Source: Clostridia bacterium (GTDB lineage: Bacteria > Bacillota > Clostridia > Oscillospirales > CAG-272). Taken from it: a DNA stretch of 59,880 nt. The stretch spans positions 1 to 59,880 of the forward strand of contig JAFTSB010000025.1 of NCBI GenBank assembly GCA_017461945.1, read 5' to 3'. Shown piece by piece: positions 33,903 through 43,127 of the stretch. A model generated the notes under the pieces. It saw nothing but the letters and a program-made list of their open reading frames with translations, did no database searches and had not been told where the DNA came from. The stretch's first letter is position 1, and each line of letters opens with the position of its first letter. The position numbers were made by a program, and so were the translations under genes.

Positions 33903-33931
33903 ATTATATAATATTTTGCTTGCGGTGTCAA
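33903..33931 (-). promoter_or_regulatory. Promoter of the AraC-family gene at 33870
   Basis: On the minus strand, consensus TTGACA (33926-33931) and TATAAT (33903-33908) are separated by 17 bp. Confidence 0.88.
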
Positions 33932-33948
33932 GGGCATCATGCTAAACT
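33920..33948 (+). promoter_or_regulatory. Promoter of the surface phosphoesterase gene
   Basis: TTGCGG (33920-33925), a 17-bp spacer and TAAACT (33943-33948). Its -35 directly abuts the leftward -35, so polymerases should compete or be switched by a regulator. Confidence 0.6.
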
Positions 33949-33999
33949 AAAGATGGATCTAAATCCCATCCACAAATGAAATGATAGGAGGATGCTTTG

Positions 34000-36900
34000 A
34001 TGAAGCGTTTACTTTCTCTTTTGTGCTGTCTGTGTATGGTACTGCCCCTGCTGGCACTGTTCCCCATTCAGATCGGTGCAGTCACTTCCACCGCAAAGAT
34101 CTCGGTGGAAAAAACCACCTTTACCTATGGCGAGCCTATTATGGTCACGCCCCTGGTGGGTGGCGCCAATACCTGGATCGGCATTTCACCCAAGGGCAAG
34201 GTTACCAGCGGCTCGATGCGCTGGATGAAGGTGGAAACCACCGAGGGCTCCGGCGCCTCCAAGGGTGCAGGCGTTGGTGTTGCCGTGGACATCCGCAAGG
34301 GTGCCGTGGCAGGCAACCGATACAGCCAGGCTGACATCGGTCCCGGCGAATGGACAATCTTCTGGTGTCAGGGAACTGCCGCATCCCAGTACGACAAGAC
34401 CTCCACCATTGACATTACCGTGACTGACGACGGTCCCATCACCACCGATAAGCTGGAATACAATGTGGGCGACCCCATTATGGTCACCGCCGAAATGGCT
34501 GGCGAGAACACAAGGACCTGGTATGGTATCGTGCCCGACAAGGGCGGCAAGCCCCTGTTTTCCTATGGCACCATCATCTATTACAATCTGTACAAGGCTC
34601 TGGATGAGGGAGAGACCGGGAACACCCAGGATCTCCGCGCCCATTCGGGGGAGAACTTTGGCACAATAGCCAATGCCGATCGCCGTGCAAATTGTGCGGC
34701 GTACCTTGGATGTACTGAGAAAACCATGTTTTTGCTGCCGGCGGGCACCTATTGGATCGTCTATTGCGCCGATTCTACCACGGTGGACGGCGGCAAGGCG
34801 GTGACACACGCCATTCAGATCCGCATCAAATCGGTGCTGACCACCAATAAGACCACCTACAACTATGGGGAGCCCATTATGGTCACCCCCATTGGAGAGG
34901 GTGCAGACTGGTTTTTTATCGCCCCCAAGCACGAGGATCCCAGCAAGCACAACTGGTCGATCCGCTGGGCATACGTGGATGCCTCCAAGGGCAAGGATGA
35001 CAACAAGGGCAAGGGCTCGGGCGTGGCGATAGATATCCGTCAGGCCACCCATTCCTCCAACTTCCCGTCTCTTGGAGATATCCCCCCCGGCGAATATAGC
35101 CTTTTCATGGTATTCGACCCCAACACCGGTGCCCCCAACGCCGACCACGGCACGCGAGTGGATATCACCGTGTTGGGCGATATCCCCGATGCCCCCACCG
35201 GCATCACCTACACGCTGAAGGATAAGACCACCGGCATGGCCGGCGGCAAGGTCATTGTCACCCTTGACCCCAATGAGGTGAACGATATTTATAACAAGCC
35301 CTCTCATGTCATTCTGTATTGGGGCGACAAAAACGGCAATAAATTGGAGGACTATACCTACATCCGCCTGTATAAGGTCACCGGTGCCACCGTTGAGATC
35401 GATATGCCGGATGTGACCGTGATCCCCGAGGAGGCCGCACGCCTGATGGCCTGCACCTATAACGCGGTGGGTGTATCGACCTCTCTTGCGTCGGTGGCGC
35501 TCCCCGCCGACCGCACCAAGGTGCCCGACAAGGGCGACCTGCTCTCCTCTTTCCAGATCGTGAGCGATATCCACACGCAGGAGACCCAGACCCACAAGTA
35601 CAATCAGCGCATTGCCCAAATGCTGGCAGATATCAAGACGGTAGACCCCAATTCTGTGGGCATCTTTGTCTCCGGCGATGCCGTCAACGACGGCTGGGTA
35701 GAGGAATATGAAAACCTTATCGCCCTGTGGGAGGACTCCGGCATTTCCACTCCTTTGTTCCTTGCCACCGGCAACCATGAATGGAAGATCGGTGACCCGC
35801 AAAACTCCTATACCTCGGACTATGAGCGCGAAAAGAATCGCTTTATCACATACACCAATCAGCTGCTGGAAAAGGGCGGCTATGGCGACCATGTGATCAC
35901 CAACGGAAAGCCCTATTACGATCTGTGGGTGAACGGCTTCCATTATATTTTCCTGGCGAGCGAGGCCCCCATCACCCACGCCTATCTCAGCGATGCACAG
36001 CTGGCATGGCTGCGGGAAAAGCTGGCGGAGGACCGGGATGCCAATCGTCCCACCTTTATTTTGCTGCATCAGCAAATGTATAACGCCGTGGACGGTGCCA
36101 TGCCCATTCAGGATTGGGACGGCGTGATCGCAGGCGATGCCAACTACGCAGCCTATAAGGCAAGAGGACAATGGAAGGCCAACGGTCTTTACGAAGGGCC
36201 CTTCCGTGAGATCCTGGCAGAGTTCCCGGAGGCCATGGTGTTCAGCGGACACAGCCATTGGGATATGACCGATGCCAATAACATTTACGACCCCAACAAC
36301 CCCACCGATGTCAACAACAACCCCAAGGACGGTCAGGGCAATCCCCTGTATCCCGAAACCTTGCCCAACTACCTCTTTAATACCGCCGCTGTCGCCTATC
36401 TGGTCAGCGGCGTGCAGGATGAGGCCGGTAAAAGTTATTCCAACTGGAACAGCAGCAAGGGCTATTATATCCGCGTATACGAGAATTGTATTGAGCTTTG
36501 GGGCAGAGACTTTGCCACCGGCCAATGGGTGCCCAACGCCATGTATCGCATCCCCTTGGATCTGAATCTATGCACCCATGCCGGCAACGCCGCTTGCGCC
36601 ACGGTGTGCAAGGATTGCGGCGATGCGCTGAATTCCACCACCGATCATACGGTTGCCACACCCTGCATCGATACGGTCTGCACCGCGTGCGGCGCCACCG
36701 TCACTCCCGTGCTCCACGCGGGTGAGCACAGCTGCTCCACCGTCTGCAAATATGGCTGTGGCACCACCCTGACCGGCGCTGCTCACGCCGGCGCGCACCC
36801 CTGCTCTGAAACTTGCCAGAAGTGCGGAGACTCCATTACGCCCCAGGGCAATCACAGCTACAGCATCTGGAGCAATCACGACACCGCGCAGCACAAGCGC

Positions 36901-37233
36901 ACCTGCGTTTGCGGCAAAATCGAATACGCCGACCACACCTGGAACAGCGGTAGCGTGACCAAGCAGCCCAGCGCCTCCGCCACAGGCGAGCGTACCCACA
37001 CCTGCACCGTTTGCTACGGCACTAAGACCGAGGAGATCCCTGCCCTTTCCACCGAAAACGGCGACGGTGGCAGCGGATCGGCCAACCAGGACGCCAATAG
37101 CAGTCAAAGCAGCTCCACGCAAAAGGACGGCCTGCCTACCGGTGCTGTGGTAGCTACCATTGTGGCCGCCGTTCTGCTTCTGGGCGGCGCAGCAGTTGTC
37201 GTGCTATTTGTCATCAAAAAGAAGCGCACGTAA
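34000..37233 (+). CDS. Surface-anchored metallophosphoesterase with N-terminal repeats
   Basis: A 1077-residue exported protein. A signal peptide spans 1 to about 27. Three related beta-type repeats of 110-130 residues (about 30-390) each start near a Y-x-x-PIMVT motif. A fibronectin-like segment precedes a calcineurin-type phosphoesterase (about 510-830) with all metal motifs: SDIHTQ, SGDAVNDG, TGNHEW, LLHQQM and SGHSHWD. Next come four short cysteine repeats of the form CxxxCxxCG (about 850-960), a Ser/Asn-rich spacer, and a membrane segment ending in KKKRT. It should sit on the outer face of the membrane and cleave phosphoesters there. ATG at 34000 follows AGGAGG; the frame's upstream TTG is unlikely. 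Substrate unknown. Confidence 0.9.
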   Translation: MKRLLSLLCCLCMVLPLLALFPIQIGAVTSTAKISVEKTTFTYGEPIMVTPLVGGANTWIGISPKGKVTSGSMRWMKVETTEGSGASKGAGVGVAVDIRKGAVAGNRYSQADIGPGEWTIFWCQGTAASQYDKTSTIDITVTDDGPITTDKLEYNVGDPIMVTAEMAGENTRTWYGIVPDKGGKPLFSYGTIIYYNLYKALDEGETGNTQDLRAHSGENFGTIANADRRANCAAYLGCTEKTMFLLPAGTYWIVYCADSTTVDGGKAVTHAIQIRIKSVLTTNKTTYNYGEPIMVTPIGEGADWFFIAPKHEDPSKHNWSIRWAYVDASKGKDDNKGKGSGVAIDIRQATHSSNFPSLGDIPPGEYSLFMVFDPNTGAPNADHGTRVDITVLGDIPDAPTGITYTLKDKTTGMAGGKVIVTLDPNEVNDIYNKPSHVILYWGDKNGNKLEDYTYIRLYKVTGATVEIDMPDVTVIPEEAARLMACTYNAVGVSTSLASVALPADRTKVPDKGDLLSSFQIVSDIHTQETQTHKYNQRIAQMLADIKTVDPNSVGIFVSGDAVNDGWVEEYENLIALWEDSGISTPLFLATGNHEWKIGDPQNSYTSDYEREKNRFITYTNQLLEKGGYGDHVITNGKPYYDLWVNGFHYIFLASEAPITHAYLSDAQLAWLREKLAEDRDANRPTFILLHQQMYNAVDGAMPIQDWDGVIAGDANYAAYKARGQWKANGLYEGPFREILAEFPEAMVFSGHSHWDMTDANNIYDPNNPTDVNNNPKDGQGNPLYPETLPNYLFNTAAVAYLVSGVQDEAGKSYSNWNSSKGYYIRVYENCIELWGRDFATGQWVPNAMYRIPLDLNLCTHAGNAACATVCKDCGDALNSTTDHTVATPCIDTVCTACGATVTPVLHAGEHSCSTVCKYGCGTTLTGAAHAGAHPCSETCQKCGDSITPQGNHSYSIWSNHDTAQHKRTCVCGKIEYADHTWNSGSVTKQPSASATGERTHTCTVCYGTKTEEIPALSTENGDGGSGSANQDANSSQSSSTQKDGLPTGAVVATIVAAVLLLGGAAVVVLFVIKKKRT

Positions 37234-37246
37234 TCGAAAAATCATA

Positions 37247-37287
37247 ACAAAATCCCGAACGGCAATGCCGTTCGGGATTTTGTTATT
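37247..37287. terminator. Bidirectional terminator
   Basis: The long stem AACAAAATCCCGAACGGC with its complement has almost no loop. It ends both the phosphoesterase gene and the convergent XRE gene. Confidence 0.9.
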
Positions 37288-37900
37288 CCTCTTCTTTTTG
37301 CGACAATCGGCGGATCGCCCAGCTTTTCTTGCCGCAATGCGGACATTTCAAGCGCCGGTGCATAATGGTGTGGACACCCATAAGATAGGCACCCTTGGTG
37401 GGCACAAAGTACGTGCCGCACTTGGCACATTCAAAATATCCTGCAGTCATCTCCAGCACCGCCGCCACCAAAATGCCGCCAAACATCACCACCAAGGCGA
37501 TGACGATCAAGGTGACGCGCAACCAGGTTTCGATATAGGCCAGGCCTGCCACCATAACCAGCGTGACAGAAGCCAGCAGGGTGATCAGCACCACCACAAA
37601 TTCCAGCAGCAGCTTGCGTTTGTTTTCTCTTTTTTCGTCGATCAGCTTCATCATATTTTCCTCCGCGTGCTCTTTGTAGGAGGCAGCATCCAATCGTTCA
37701 CCCGTCAGCAGCTCGTTAACGTTGATACCCAGAATTTCACAAAGGGGCAGCATCAACGAGACCTCCGGAAGTCCGTTGCCGCATTCCCATTTGGAAACCG
37801 TCTTATCGCTGACCGAAAGTCGCTCGGCCAGCTCTCGCTGGGTCATCCCCGCCTCACGGCGCAGGGATGCAATAAAACGCCCTGTTTTCAGTTGATCCAT
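37283..37900 (-). CDS. Membrane XRE-type regulator with zinc ribbon
   Basis: A 205-residue protein with an N-terminal lambda-repressor-type helix-turn-helix (about 8-62: MTQRELAERLSVSDKTVSKW), two membrane segments (about 95-120 and 128-155), and a C-terminal zinc-ribbon-like part with CAKCG and CPHCG. DNA-binding, membrane and metal-site parts together suggest a regulator that senses an envelope or metal signal. The start at 37900 follows GGAAAGGCGG. The target is unknown. Confidence 0.85.
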   Translation of the reverse strand: MDQLKTGRFIASLRREAGMTQRELAERLSVSDKTVSKWECGNGLPEVSLMLPLCEILGINVNELLTGERLDAASYKEHAEENMMKLIDEKRENKRKLLLEFVVVLITLLASVTLVMVAGLAYIETWLRVTLIVIALVVMFGGILVAAVLEMTAGYFECAKCGTYFVPTKGAYLMGVHTIMHRRLKCPHCGKKSWAIRRLSQKEEE

Positions 37901-38015
37901 TGGATCACCGCCTTTCCTCGTTATCAGTTTAGCAAACACGCAGACAAAAGTAAACCCACGCTCCGTAGAGCTTGCCTTTTGGCGCAAAAAATGCAAAACG
38001 GTATGCAAAAATCGT

Positions 38016-38798
38016 TCAATCGCGTTTCAAATATGCCCTTGGCGCACACCCAAACTCCTCGGCAAAAGTGCGGTAAAAGGTGCGCAGAGAGGAAAATCCG
38101 CTATCCAGCGCACTGCGTGTGATCCCCGTTCCCTCTCGCATCAGCGCCGCGGCGTTTTTCAGCCGAACGGTATTCAGATACCGACCGATGCCAATGTGAA
38201 AGCAGCTCCGAAAGCATTTGGAAACGTAGTTGGCACTATAGCCCACCGCCTGCGCAATGGATTCCACCGAAAGATTCTCCCGGTAATGCTCATTGATATA
38301 AAACAGCAATCGGGTCGGCAGGTCACCGTCCTGTGGAAGGTGTCGGTCCCCCGGCTTCAGCTGACCGAGAAGCGCCCCCAAAATCACATAAATATAGCCC
38401 TTTTGGTCAATGGGATTCAACTCTCCTGTCTCCAGCTCTGCCACAGCGCGGCAGATCTGATCCACAACCCGAGGGTCACGGATAAAGGGGCAACCCACGT
38501 CTTTCCCCTCCACCGCCTCACTAAATTCCGGGCAAAGAAAAGGGGGAATAAACAAAATGGTGCAATCCAAACCGTTTGGCTCGGCTTGAAACACGTGAGG
38601 AACATAACTCGTAGCCAGCGCCAGCTGATGCTCGCCCACCGTTTCTTTGGCATCGCCGATCCAAGCCTCGACCTGCCCTTGATGTACCACAAGCAGCTCA
38701 ATGTGGGAATGAAAGTGCAAGCCACCCCCAAGGGAGCTGTACCGCCCCATATGAAAATGCTGAATGCGCTCGCGCTTGATGTGAAAGGTCGCTTGCAT
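38016..38798 (-). CDS. AraC-family regulator divergent from the MATE exporter
   Basis: A 260-residue regulator. The N-terminal cupin-like domain has LHFHSHIELLVVHQGQ, and the C-terminal double helix-turn-helix includes LSVESIAQAVGYSANYVSKC and FRTFYRTF-like helices. The start at 38798 follows TTGGGGGA; the frame is open far upstream only because it runs antisense to the exporter gene. A perfect inverted repeat lies in its leader, so autoregulation and control of the exporter are likely. Confidence 0.88.
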   Translation of the reverse strand: MQATFHIKRERIQHFHMGRYSSLGGGLHFHSHIELLVVHQGQVEAWIGDAKETVGEHQLALATSYVPHVFQAEPNGLDCTILFIPPFLCPEFSEAVEGKDVGCPFIRDPRVVDQICRAVAELETGELNPIDQKGYIYVILGALLGQLKPGDRHLPQDGDLPTRLLFYINEHYRENLSVESIAQAVGYSANYVSKCFRSCFHIGIGRYLNTVRLKNAAALMREGTGITRSALDSGFSSLRTFYRTFAEEFGCAPRAYLKRD

Positions 38799-38830
38799 AT
38801 GATCCCCCAAAATGGCAGAAATAAAGTGAT

Positions 38831-38852
38831 ATTTGGCAAGAAATTGCCAAAT
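38831..38852. promoter_or_regulatory. Inverted-repeat operator between AraC and MATE genes
   Basis: ATTTGGCAA (38831-38839) and TTGCCAAAT (38844-38852) form a perfect 9-bp inverted repeat with a 4-bp centre. It overlaps the -35 of the rightward promoter and lies at about +9 to +30 of the leftward transcript. Confidence 0.65.
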
Positions 38853-38872
38853 AAATGTATTATACTCATTAT
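38844..38872 (+). promoter_or_regulatory. Probable MATE promoter
   Basis: TTGCCA (38844-38849), a 17-bp spacer and CATTAT (38867-38872). Confidence 0.5.
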
Positions 38873-38896
38873 AGAGCGACACGGCAAAAAAGTCAA
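38868..38896 (-). promoter_or_regulatory. Promoter of the AraC-family gene at 38798
   Basis: On the minus strand, TTGACT (38891-38896) and TATAAT (38868-38873) are separated by 17 bp. Confidence 0.8.
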
Positions 38897-38928
38897 GTCC
38901 TGTCAGCACGTGCAAAGGAGATGAGATT

Positions 38929-40341
38929 TTGACCAAGAAACGGCAGTCGTTATTATTTTCGCCCAAGGCGATCGCCGCGATCATTGTCCCTCTGTTTTTC
39001 CAAAATTTGCTGGCCATAGCCATCGGCATGGCCGATTCCATGATGGTCTCTAACAAGGGAGAGGCGGCCTTTGCAGGGGTATCGCTGGTGGGATCGCTGG
39101 ATACCGTATTGATCGTGCTGTTTTCGGCGCTGACCGCAGGCGGCTCGGTGGTATTGGCACAAGCCATGGGACGCGACGACCGTGAACACGCCTGCGAGGC
39201 GGCTAAGCAAATGCTATACATGACCACGGGGTTTGCGACCTTGATTGCCGCGGTGGTGCTGATCCTGCGCGTTCCCTTGCTCCGCTTGCTGTTTGGTGAT
39301 GTAGAGACCGGCGTTATGAATAACGCCTTGGCCTACTTTTTCTTTATTGCCCTATCCTTTCCCTTTCTGGCCATAGAAAACAGTGTGGCGGCCACCCTCC
39401 GCGCCCAAGGCGACAGCATGACCTCGCTGAAGGTCTCGTTGCTGATGAACGCGCTGAATATCGGCGGCAATGCCATTCTGATCTATGGACTGGATCTTGG
39501 TGCGGCCGGTGCCGCTATCGCCACCCTGCTTTCGCGCATTGTGGGCGCTTTTATCAAGATAGGCATCGTGCTCAGCAAAAAGCGATATATCCACATCGTA
39601 AAATTGCTGCATTACCGCCCCAACGGGGGCATTATCCGCGCGATCCTGCGCATTGGTGTACCAAACGGTATCGAAAACTGTATGTTTCAATTTGGCAGGC
39701 TGATGACCTCCAGCCTGGTATCCTCTCTTGGCACCATGGCCATCGCCGCCAACGCAGCTGCGCTCTCCCTTGCCAATCTGCAATACAATACCGGGGCGGC
39801 CGTGCAAAGCACCATGGTGGCCGTGGTGGGACGCTGTGTGGGCGCGCAAGAAAAACAGCAGGCGAAATATTATGTCCGGCTGCTGTTGGGGATCGCCTAC
39901 GGTGCCATTATCGCCGTGGTGCTGATCCTTTGTCTGTTTGCAACACCTCTGCTGAGGTTATACGGCCTTTCGGGTGAGACCTCGGAGCTCGCGCGCCAGC
40001 TACTCCTCTATCACGGCGCCGTTTCGGTGGTGCTATGGCCCATCGGCTTTTGCCTGCCCCCCGCCTTCCGTGCTGCCAATGATGTGCGATTTACCATGGT
40101 GGTTTCCACCGCCTCGATGTGGGCCTTTCGCGTGGTGTTGGGCTATGCGATGGCCTTGGAGAGCGTTTCTGTTTTTGGATGGTTCACCTCTCCCAGCATG
40201 GGAATGGGTGTCATGGGCGTTTGGATCGCCATGACGGTAGATTGGCTTTGCCGTTCGGGGTTGTTTCTTTGGCGATTTGTCAGTGGAAAATGGCTTTCCA
40301 AATGCGACGCGCTACACCCTAAAAGCGCAACAAATGTATAA
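38929..40341 (+). CDS. MATE family efflux transporter
   Basis: A 470-residue exporter with about twelve membrane segments in two homologous halves, probably driven by a sodium or proton gradient. MATE-typical features are GMADSMMVSNKGEAAFAGV near the N-terminus and GVPNGIEN at the start of the second half. The start is TTG at 38929: AAAGGAG sits eight bases upstream, while the ATG at 38921 runs into a stop after three codons. Substrate unknown; multidrug or metabolite export is likely. Confidence 0.92.
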   Translation: MTKKRQSLLFSPKAIAAIIVPLFFQNLLAIAIGMADSMMVSNKGEAAFAGVSLVGSLDTVLIVLFSALTAGGSVVLAQAMGRDDREHACEAAKQMLYMTTGFATLIAAVVLILRVPLLRLLFGDVETGVMNNALAYFFFIALSFPFLAIENSVAATLRAQGDSMTSLKVSLLMNALNIGGNAILIYGLDLGAAGAAIATLLSRIVGAFIKIGIVLSKKRYIHIVKLLHYRPNGGIIRAILRIGVPNGIENCMFQFGRLMTSSLVSSLGTMAIAANAAALSLANLQYNTGAAVQSTMVAVVGRCVGAQEKQQAKYYVRLLLGIAYGAIIAVVLILCLFATPLLRLYGLSGETSELARQLLLYHGAVSVVLWPIGFCLPPAFRAANDVRFTMVVSTASMWAFRVVLGYAMALESVSVFGWFTSPSMGMGVMGVWIAMTVDWLCRSGLFLWRFVSGKWLSKCDALHPKSATNV

Positions 40342-40384
40342 AAAATCATCACCCGTTGGTGCAAAAATGCACCAACGGGTGATG
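40341..40384 (-). terminator. Terminator between MATE and esterase genes
   Basis: The 16-bp stem CATCACCCGTTGGTGC with its complement has a 6-nt loop. Leftward it is followed by a U-rich run, and rightward by TTGCTTTT. Confidence 0.85.
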
Positions 40385-40390
40385 TTGCTT

Positions 40391-41350
40391 TTAAAGCTGT
40401 GCCATAAAATCAAAGATGATGTCGTCGTGACCGCGCAGCGACTCGTGCTTGTAATCGGGATAGATCTTCATTTCCTTTTCACAAGTCAGCTTATTATAAG
40501 CCGCAAACTGGCTGGAGGGCGGGCAGATGTTATCCATCAGGCCGGTTGCCCACAGCACCTTGGCACGGATACGAGGCGCCAGGTTTTGAATGTCGATGTA
40601 ACCAAGCTTGGTAAAGATCTCCTCCTCGTGCTCGTGACGGGGATCATAATGGCGAAAATAAGCGCGCAGACCCTCATAAGCATCCTTGGCCAGATCCATT
40701 TCCCATACGCGCTTGTAATCCGACAGATAGGGATGGATGGGCGCGCAGAGCTTGATAGAGGGAACCAAGGCAGCACAGGCTACGGTCAGGGCGCCACCCT
40801 GCGAACCGCCGGTGCAGCCCACGCGTGTTTCATCTACATAATCCAGACCCATAATGATACGCGCAAACATAGCCGTATCCAAAAACAGATCGCGGCAAAG
40901 CAGATTGTGGGGGTCACCATCCAAACCGCGGACGAAGGGTGTCAGCATGGTGCCAACGGTCGGAACACCCACGTCTTGGGAAAGGCCTGCCTGACCGCGG
41001 CAGTCCATTGAGGCCACCACATAGCCCTGGGAGGCATCGGCCAGCAAGCTCTTATAAGATCCGCCGTCACCGCCAAGGCCGTGGAATTTGAGAATGGCAG
41101 GGACTTTCCCCTGTAGATTTTTGGGCACAGCCACCTTACCAAAGATCACCGCGCCCTTGGTAGAGGTAAAGCGCAGCTCATACAGATCGGCATAGGCAGA
41201 CTTGTAGGGATGAGGTGTCAATACGGGCTTGGGATCAATGGCATTCATTTCTGCCATGGCCTTTTCCCAGAATGCATCAAAATCGGCAGGGCAAGGGGTG
41301 CGCCCCATATACTCTTGCAATTTCGCAAGAGGCATATCCAGTTGTGGCAT
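40391..41350 (-). CDS. CE7-family acetyl esterase (acetyl xylan esterase)
   Basis: A 319-residue alpha/beta hydrolase of carbohydrate esterase family 7, which deacetylates xylo-oligosaccharides and cephalosporin C. The catalytic triad is visible: S183 (GGSQGG), D273 (GLMDNICPP) and H302 (DYKHE). The RGQ motif typical of CE7 is present (MDCRGQAG). There is no signal peptide, so it acts on imported acetylated oligosaccharides in the cytosol. It is the last gene of the leftward carbohydrate cluster. Confidence 0.93.
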   Translation of the reverse strand: MPQLDMPLAKLQEYMGRTPCPADFDAFWEKAMAEMNAIDPKPVLTPHPYKSAYADLYELRFTSTKGAVIFGKVAVPKNLQGKVPAILKFHGLGGDGGSYKSLLADASQGYVVASMDCRGQAGLSQDVGVPTVGTMLTPFVRGLDGDPHNLLCRDLFLDTAMFARIIMGLDYVDETRVGCTGGSQGGALTVACAALVPSIKLCAPIHPYLSDYKRVWEMDLAKDAYEGLRAYFRHYDPRHEHEEEIFTKLGYIDIQNLAPRIRAKVLWATGLMDNICPPSSQFAAYNKLTCEKEMKIYPDYKHESLRGHDDIIFDFMAQL

Positions 41351-41383
41351 ATTACGAATTCTCCTTTGTCAAATATGGTGGCT

Positions 41384-43099
41384 TCAATCCTCGATGGCGG
41401 CCTTTCTGCTGTTGACATCGTGGAAATATTGCATATCAAACTTGGCCTTACGCTCGTAGGTGTAAAGGCCGTTTTGCTCCTGCTCTACATCATAAAGCTG
41501 GGTGTAGCAGAAGGCAAAAAAGTAAGGATGATCCAAAAAGACGTCGGTGAGGCCTTTATAGCGCGCCTTGAATTCCTCCTCGGTGGCAGGGCCCTTGCCA
41601 TAGCCCCAGCCCTCCTTATCCGACCAGCGGATGCCGCCGTACTCGGACATGAACATGGGGATCTCGCCATCCCACTGCAGGGGCTGGGGATGAGCAGCGT
41701 GCTTGTGGATGATGTTGGGATCCCAAACGGTTCCATCCTTCAGAGTGGCAAACTTTTCCGCCAGGATCGCAGGATCCTGATTGTAGTTATGCACATCGTA
41801 AATGTCGGTCTGAACGTGATAGTTGCCGCTGGTGTCGATCACAGGGCGGGTCTTATCCAGCGCCTTGGTCATACGATAGGCAAAGGCAATGACCTCGTTG
41901 CGCTGGTGTACAAAATTCTGATCCCAAGTCTCATTAAAGGGGCACCAACCCACAATGGCGGGATGGTTGTAGTCACGGGCGATCTCCTCCTCCCATTCGG
42001 GAGCAAAGGCAAAGAAGGCATCCAGCTTGGTGTGATCCAACCCCCAGTTGGGGAACTCGCCCCAAACAATATAGCCCAAACGGTCCGCGTGATAAAGGAA
42101 CAGCGGCTCAAAGATCTTTTCGTGCAGACGGGCACCGTTAAAGCCGGCGGCCAGGGAAAGCTCGATATCGTTGATCAATGCCTGCTCGCTGGGGGCGGTA
42201 TAGATGCCGTCGGGGTACAGACCCTGATCCAGCACCAGGCGCTGGAACACCGATTTGCCGTTGATCAGCACGCGGCGGCCGTCGATGCGCACCTCGCGCA
42301 TGCCAAAATAGGTATGTACCTTATCGCCGCAGAATTCCAGCTCCATATCGTACAGGCGGCCGTGGCCAACCTCCCAGAGATGGAGCTCCTTCACCTTCAT
42401 AGAAAGGGTCACGGTATTGCCATCGGTAAAGCGAGAGGTGTGAGCCATATAAGCACCCTTATAGGTAGCGGCGGCGTTCAGCACGCCGGAGCCCACCACA
42501 TCGGCCTCCACGATTACATAGCCATTTTTGATATCGGTCGTGACACGAAAGTTTTTGATGTAATTCTTGGGCACAAATTCCATCCACACGGTCTGCCAGA
42601 TGCCCGTAGAACGGGTATAATAGCAGCCCCTGGAATAGGTGACCATGCTCTGCTTGCCCGAGGGGATCAGGGGGTTGCGGGTATCGTCCTGCGCCTGGAC
42701 CACAAGCACATTCTTTCCTGCCGTCACGTAATCGGTAATATCCATGCAGAAGGAAATAAAACCACCCTTATGCGAGCCCACCTTTTTGCCGTTGACATAT
42801 ACGGTGGCCTTGTAATCCACCGCGCCAAAATGCAACAAAACGCGACCCGTTAATGCATTTTCGGGAATTTCAATGTCACGGGCATACCAGCAGGCATTGA
42901 TAAAATCGGTGTGACCGATGCCCGAGAGCCGTGATTCGGGACAGAAGGGCACCTCGATCTTGCCCTCAAAGGCGGTCTTTTCAAAATACTTTTTGTCGAC
43001 ACCGTTGTTTTCCTTATCCATGGTAAAGGACCAGGTGCCGTTCAGATTGACCCAGTTATCACGACGAAACTGGGGATTGGGAAATTCAGGGCGAAACAT
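41384..43099 (-). CDS. Glycoside hydrolase family 2 enzyme
   Basis: A 571-residue GH2 enzyme (beta-galactosidase, beta-glucuronidase or beta-mannosidase class). The sugar-binding jelly-roll is about 1-180, the immunoglobulin-like domain about 180-275 and the TIM barrel about 275-571. The acid/base is E390 (CPFNETWD) and the nucleophile E486 (FMSEYGG). It lacks a signal peptide and the large extra domains of LacZ. ACGGAGGT sets the start at 43099. The preferred sugar cannot be fixed from sequence, but neighbouring acetyl esterases point to hemicellulose side chains. Confidence 0.92.
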   Translation of the reverse strand: MFRPEFPNPQFRRDNWVNLNGTWSFTMDKENNGVDKKYFEKTAFEGKIEVPFCPESRLSGIGHTDFINACWYARDIEIPENALTGRVLLHFGAVDYKATVYVNGKKVGSHKGGFISFCMDITDYVTAGKNVLVVQAQDDTRNPLIPSGKQSMVTYSRGCYYTRSTGIWQTVWMEFVPKNYIKNFRVTTDIKNGYVIVEADVVGSGVLNAAATYKGAYMAHTSRFTDGNTVTLSMKVKELHLWEVGHGRLYDMELEFCGDKVHTYFGMREVRIDGRRVLINGKSVFQRLVLDQGLYPDGIYTAPSEQALINDIELSLAAGFNGARLHEKIFEPLFLYHADRLGYIVWGEFPNWGLDHTKLDAFFAFAPEWEEEIARDYNHPAIVGWCPFNETWDQNFVHQRNEVIAFAYRMTKALDKTRPVIDTSGNYHVQTDIYDVHNYNQDPAILAEKFATLKDGTVWDPNIIHKHAAHPQPLQWDGEIPMFMSEYGGIRWSDKEGWGYGKGPATEEEFKARYKGLTDVFLDHPYFFAFCYTQLYDVEQEQNGLYTYERKAKFDMQYFHDVNSRKAAIED

Positions 43100-43127
43100 A
43101 TCAGTACCTCCGTGTAATTTAAGTGTG

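Noticed and set aside
34186-36525. 779-codon open frame antisense to the surface phosphoesterase
   Set aside because: No recognisable motif; it mirrors a clear exported protein.
37140-37233. LPxTG sortase signal in the surface phosphoesterase
   Set aside because: The sequence is GLPTGAVV, without the residue between P and T, so a plain membrane anchor is more likely.
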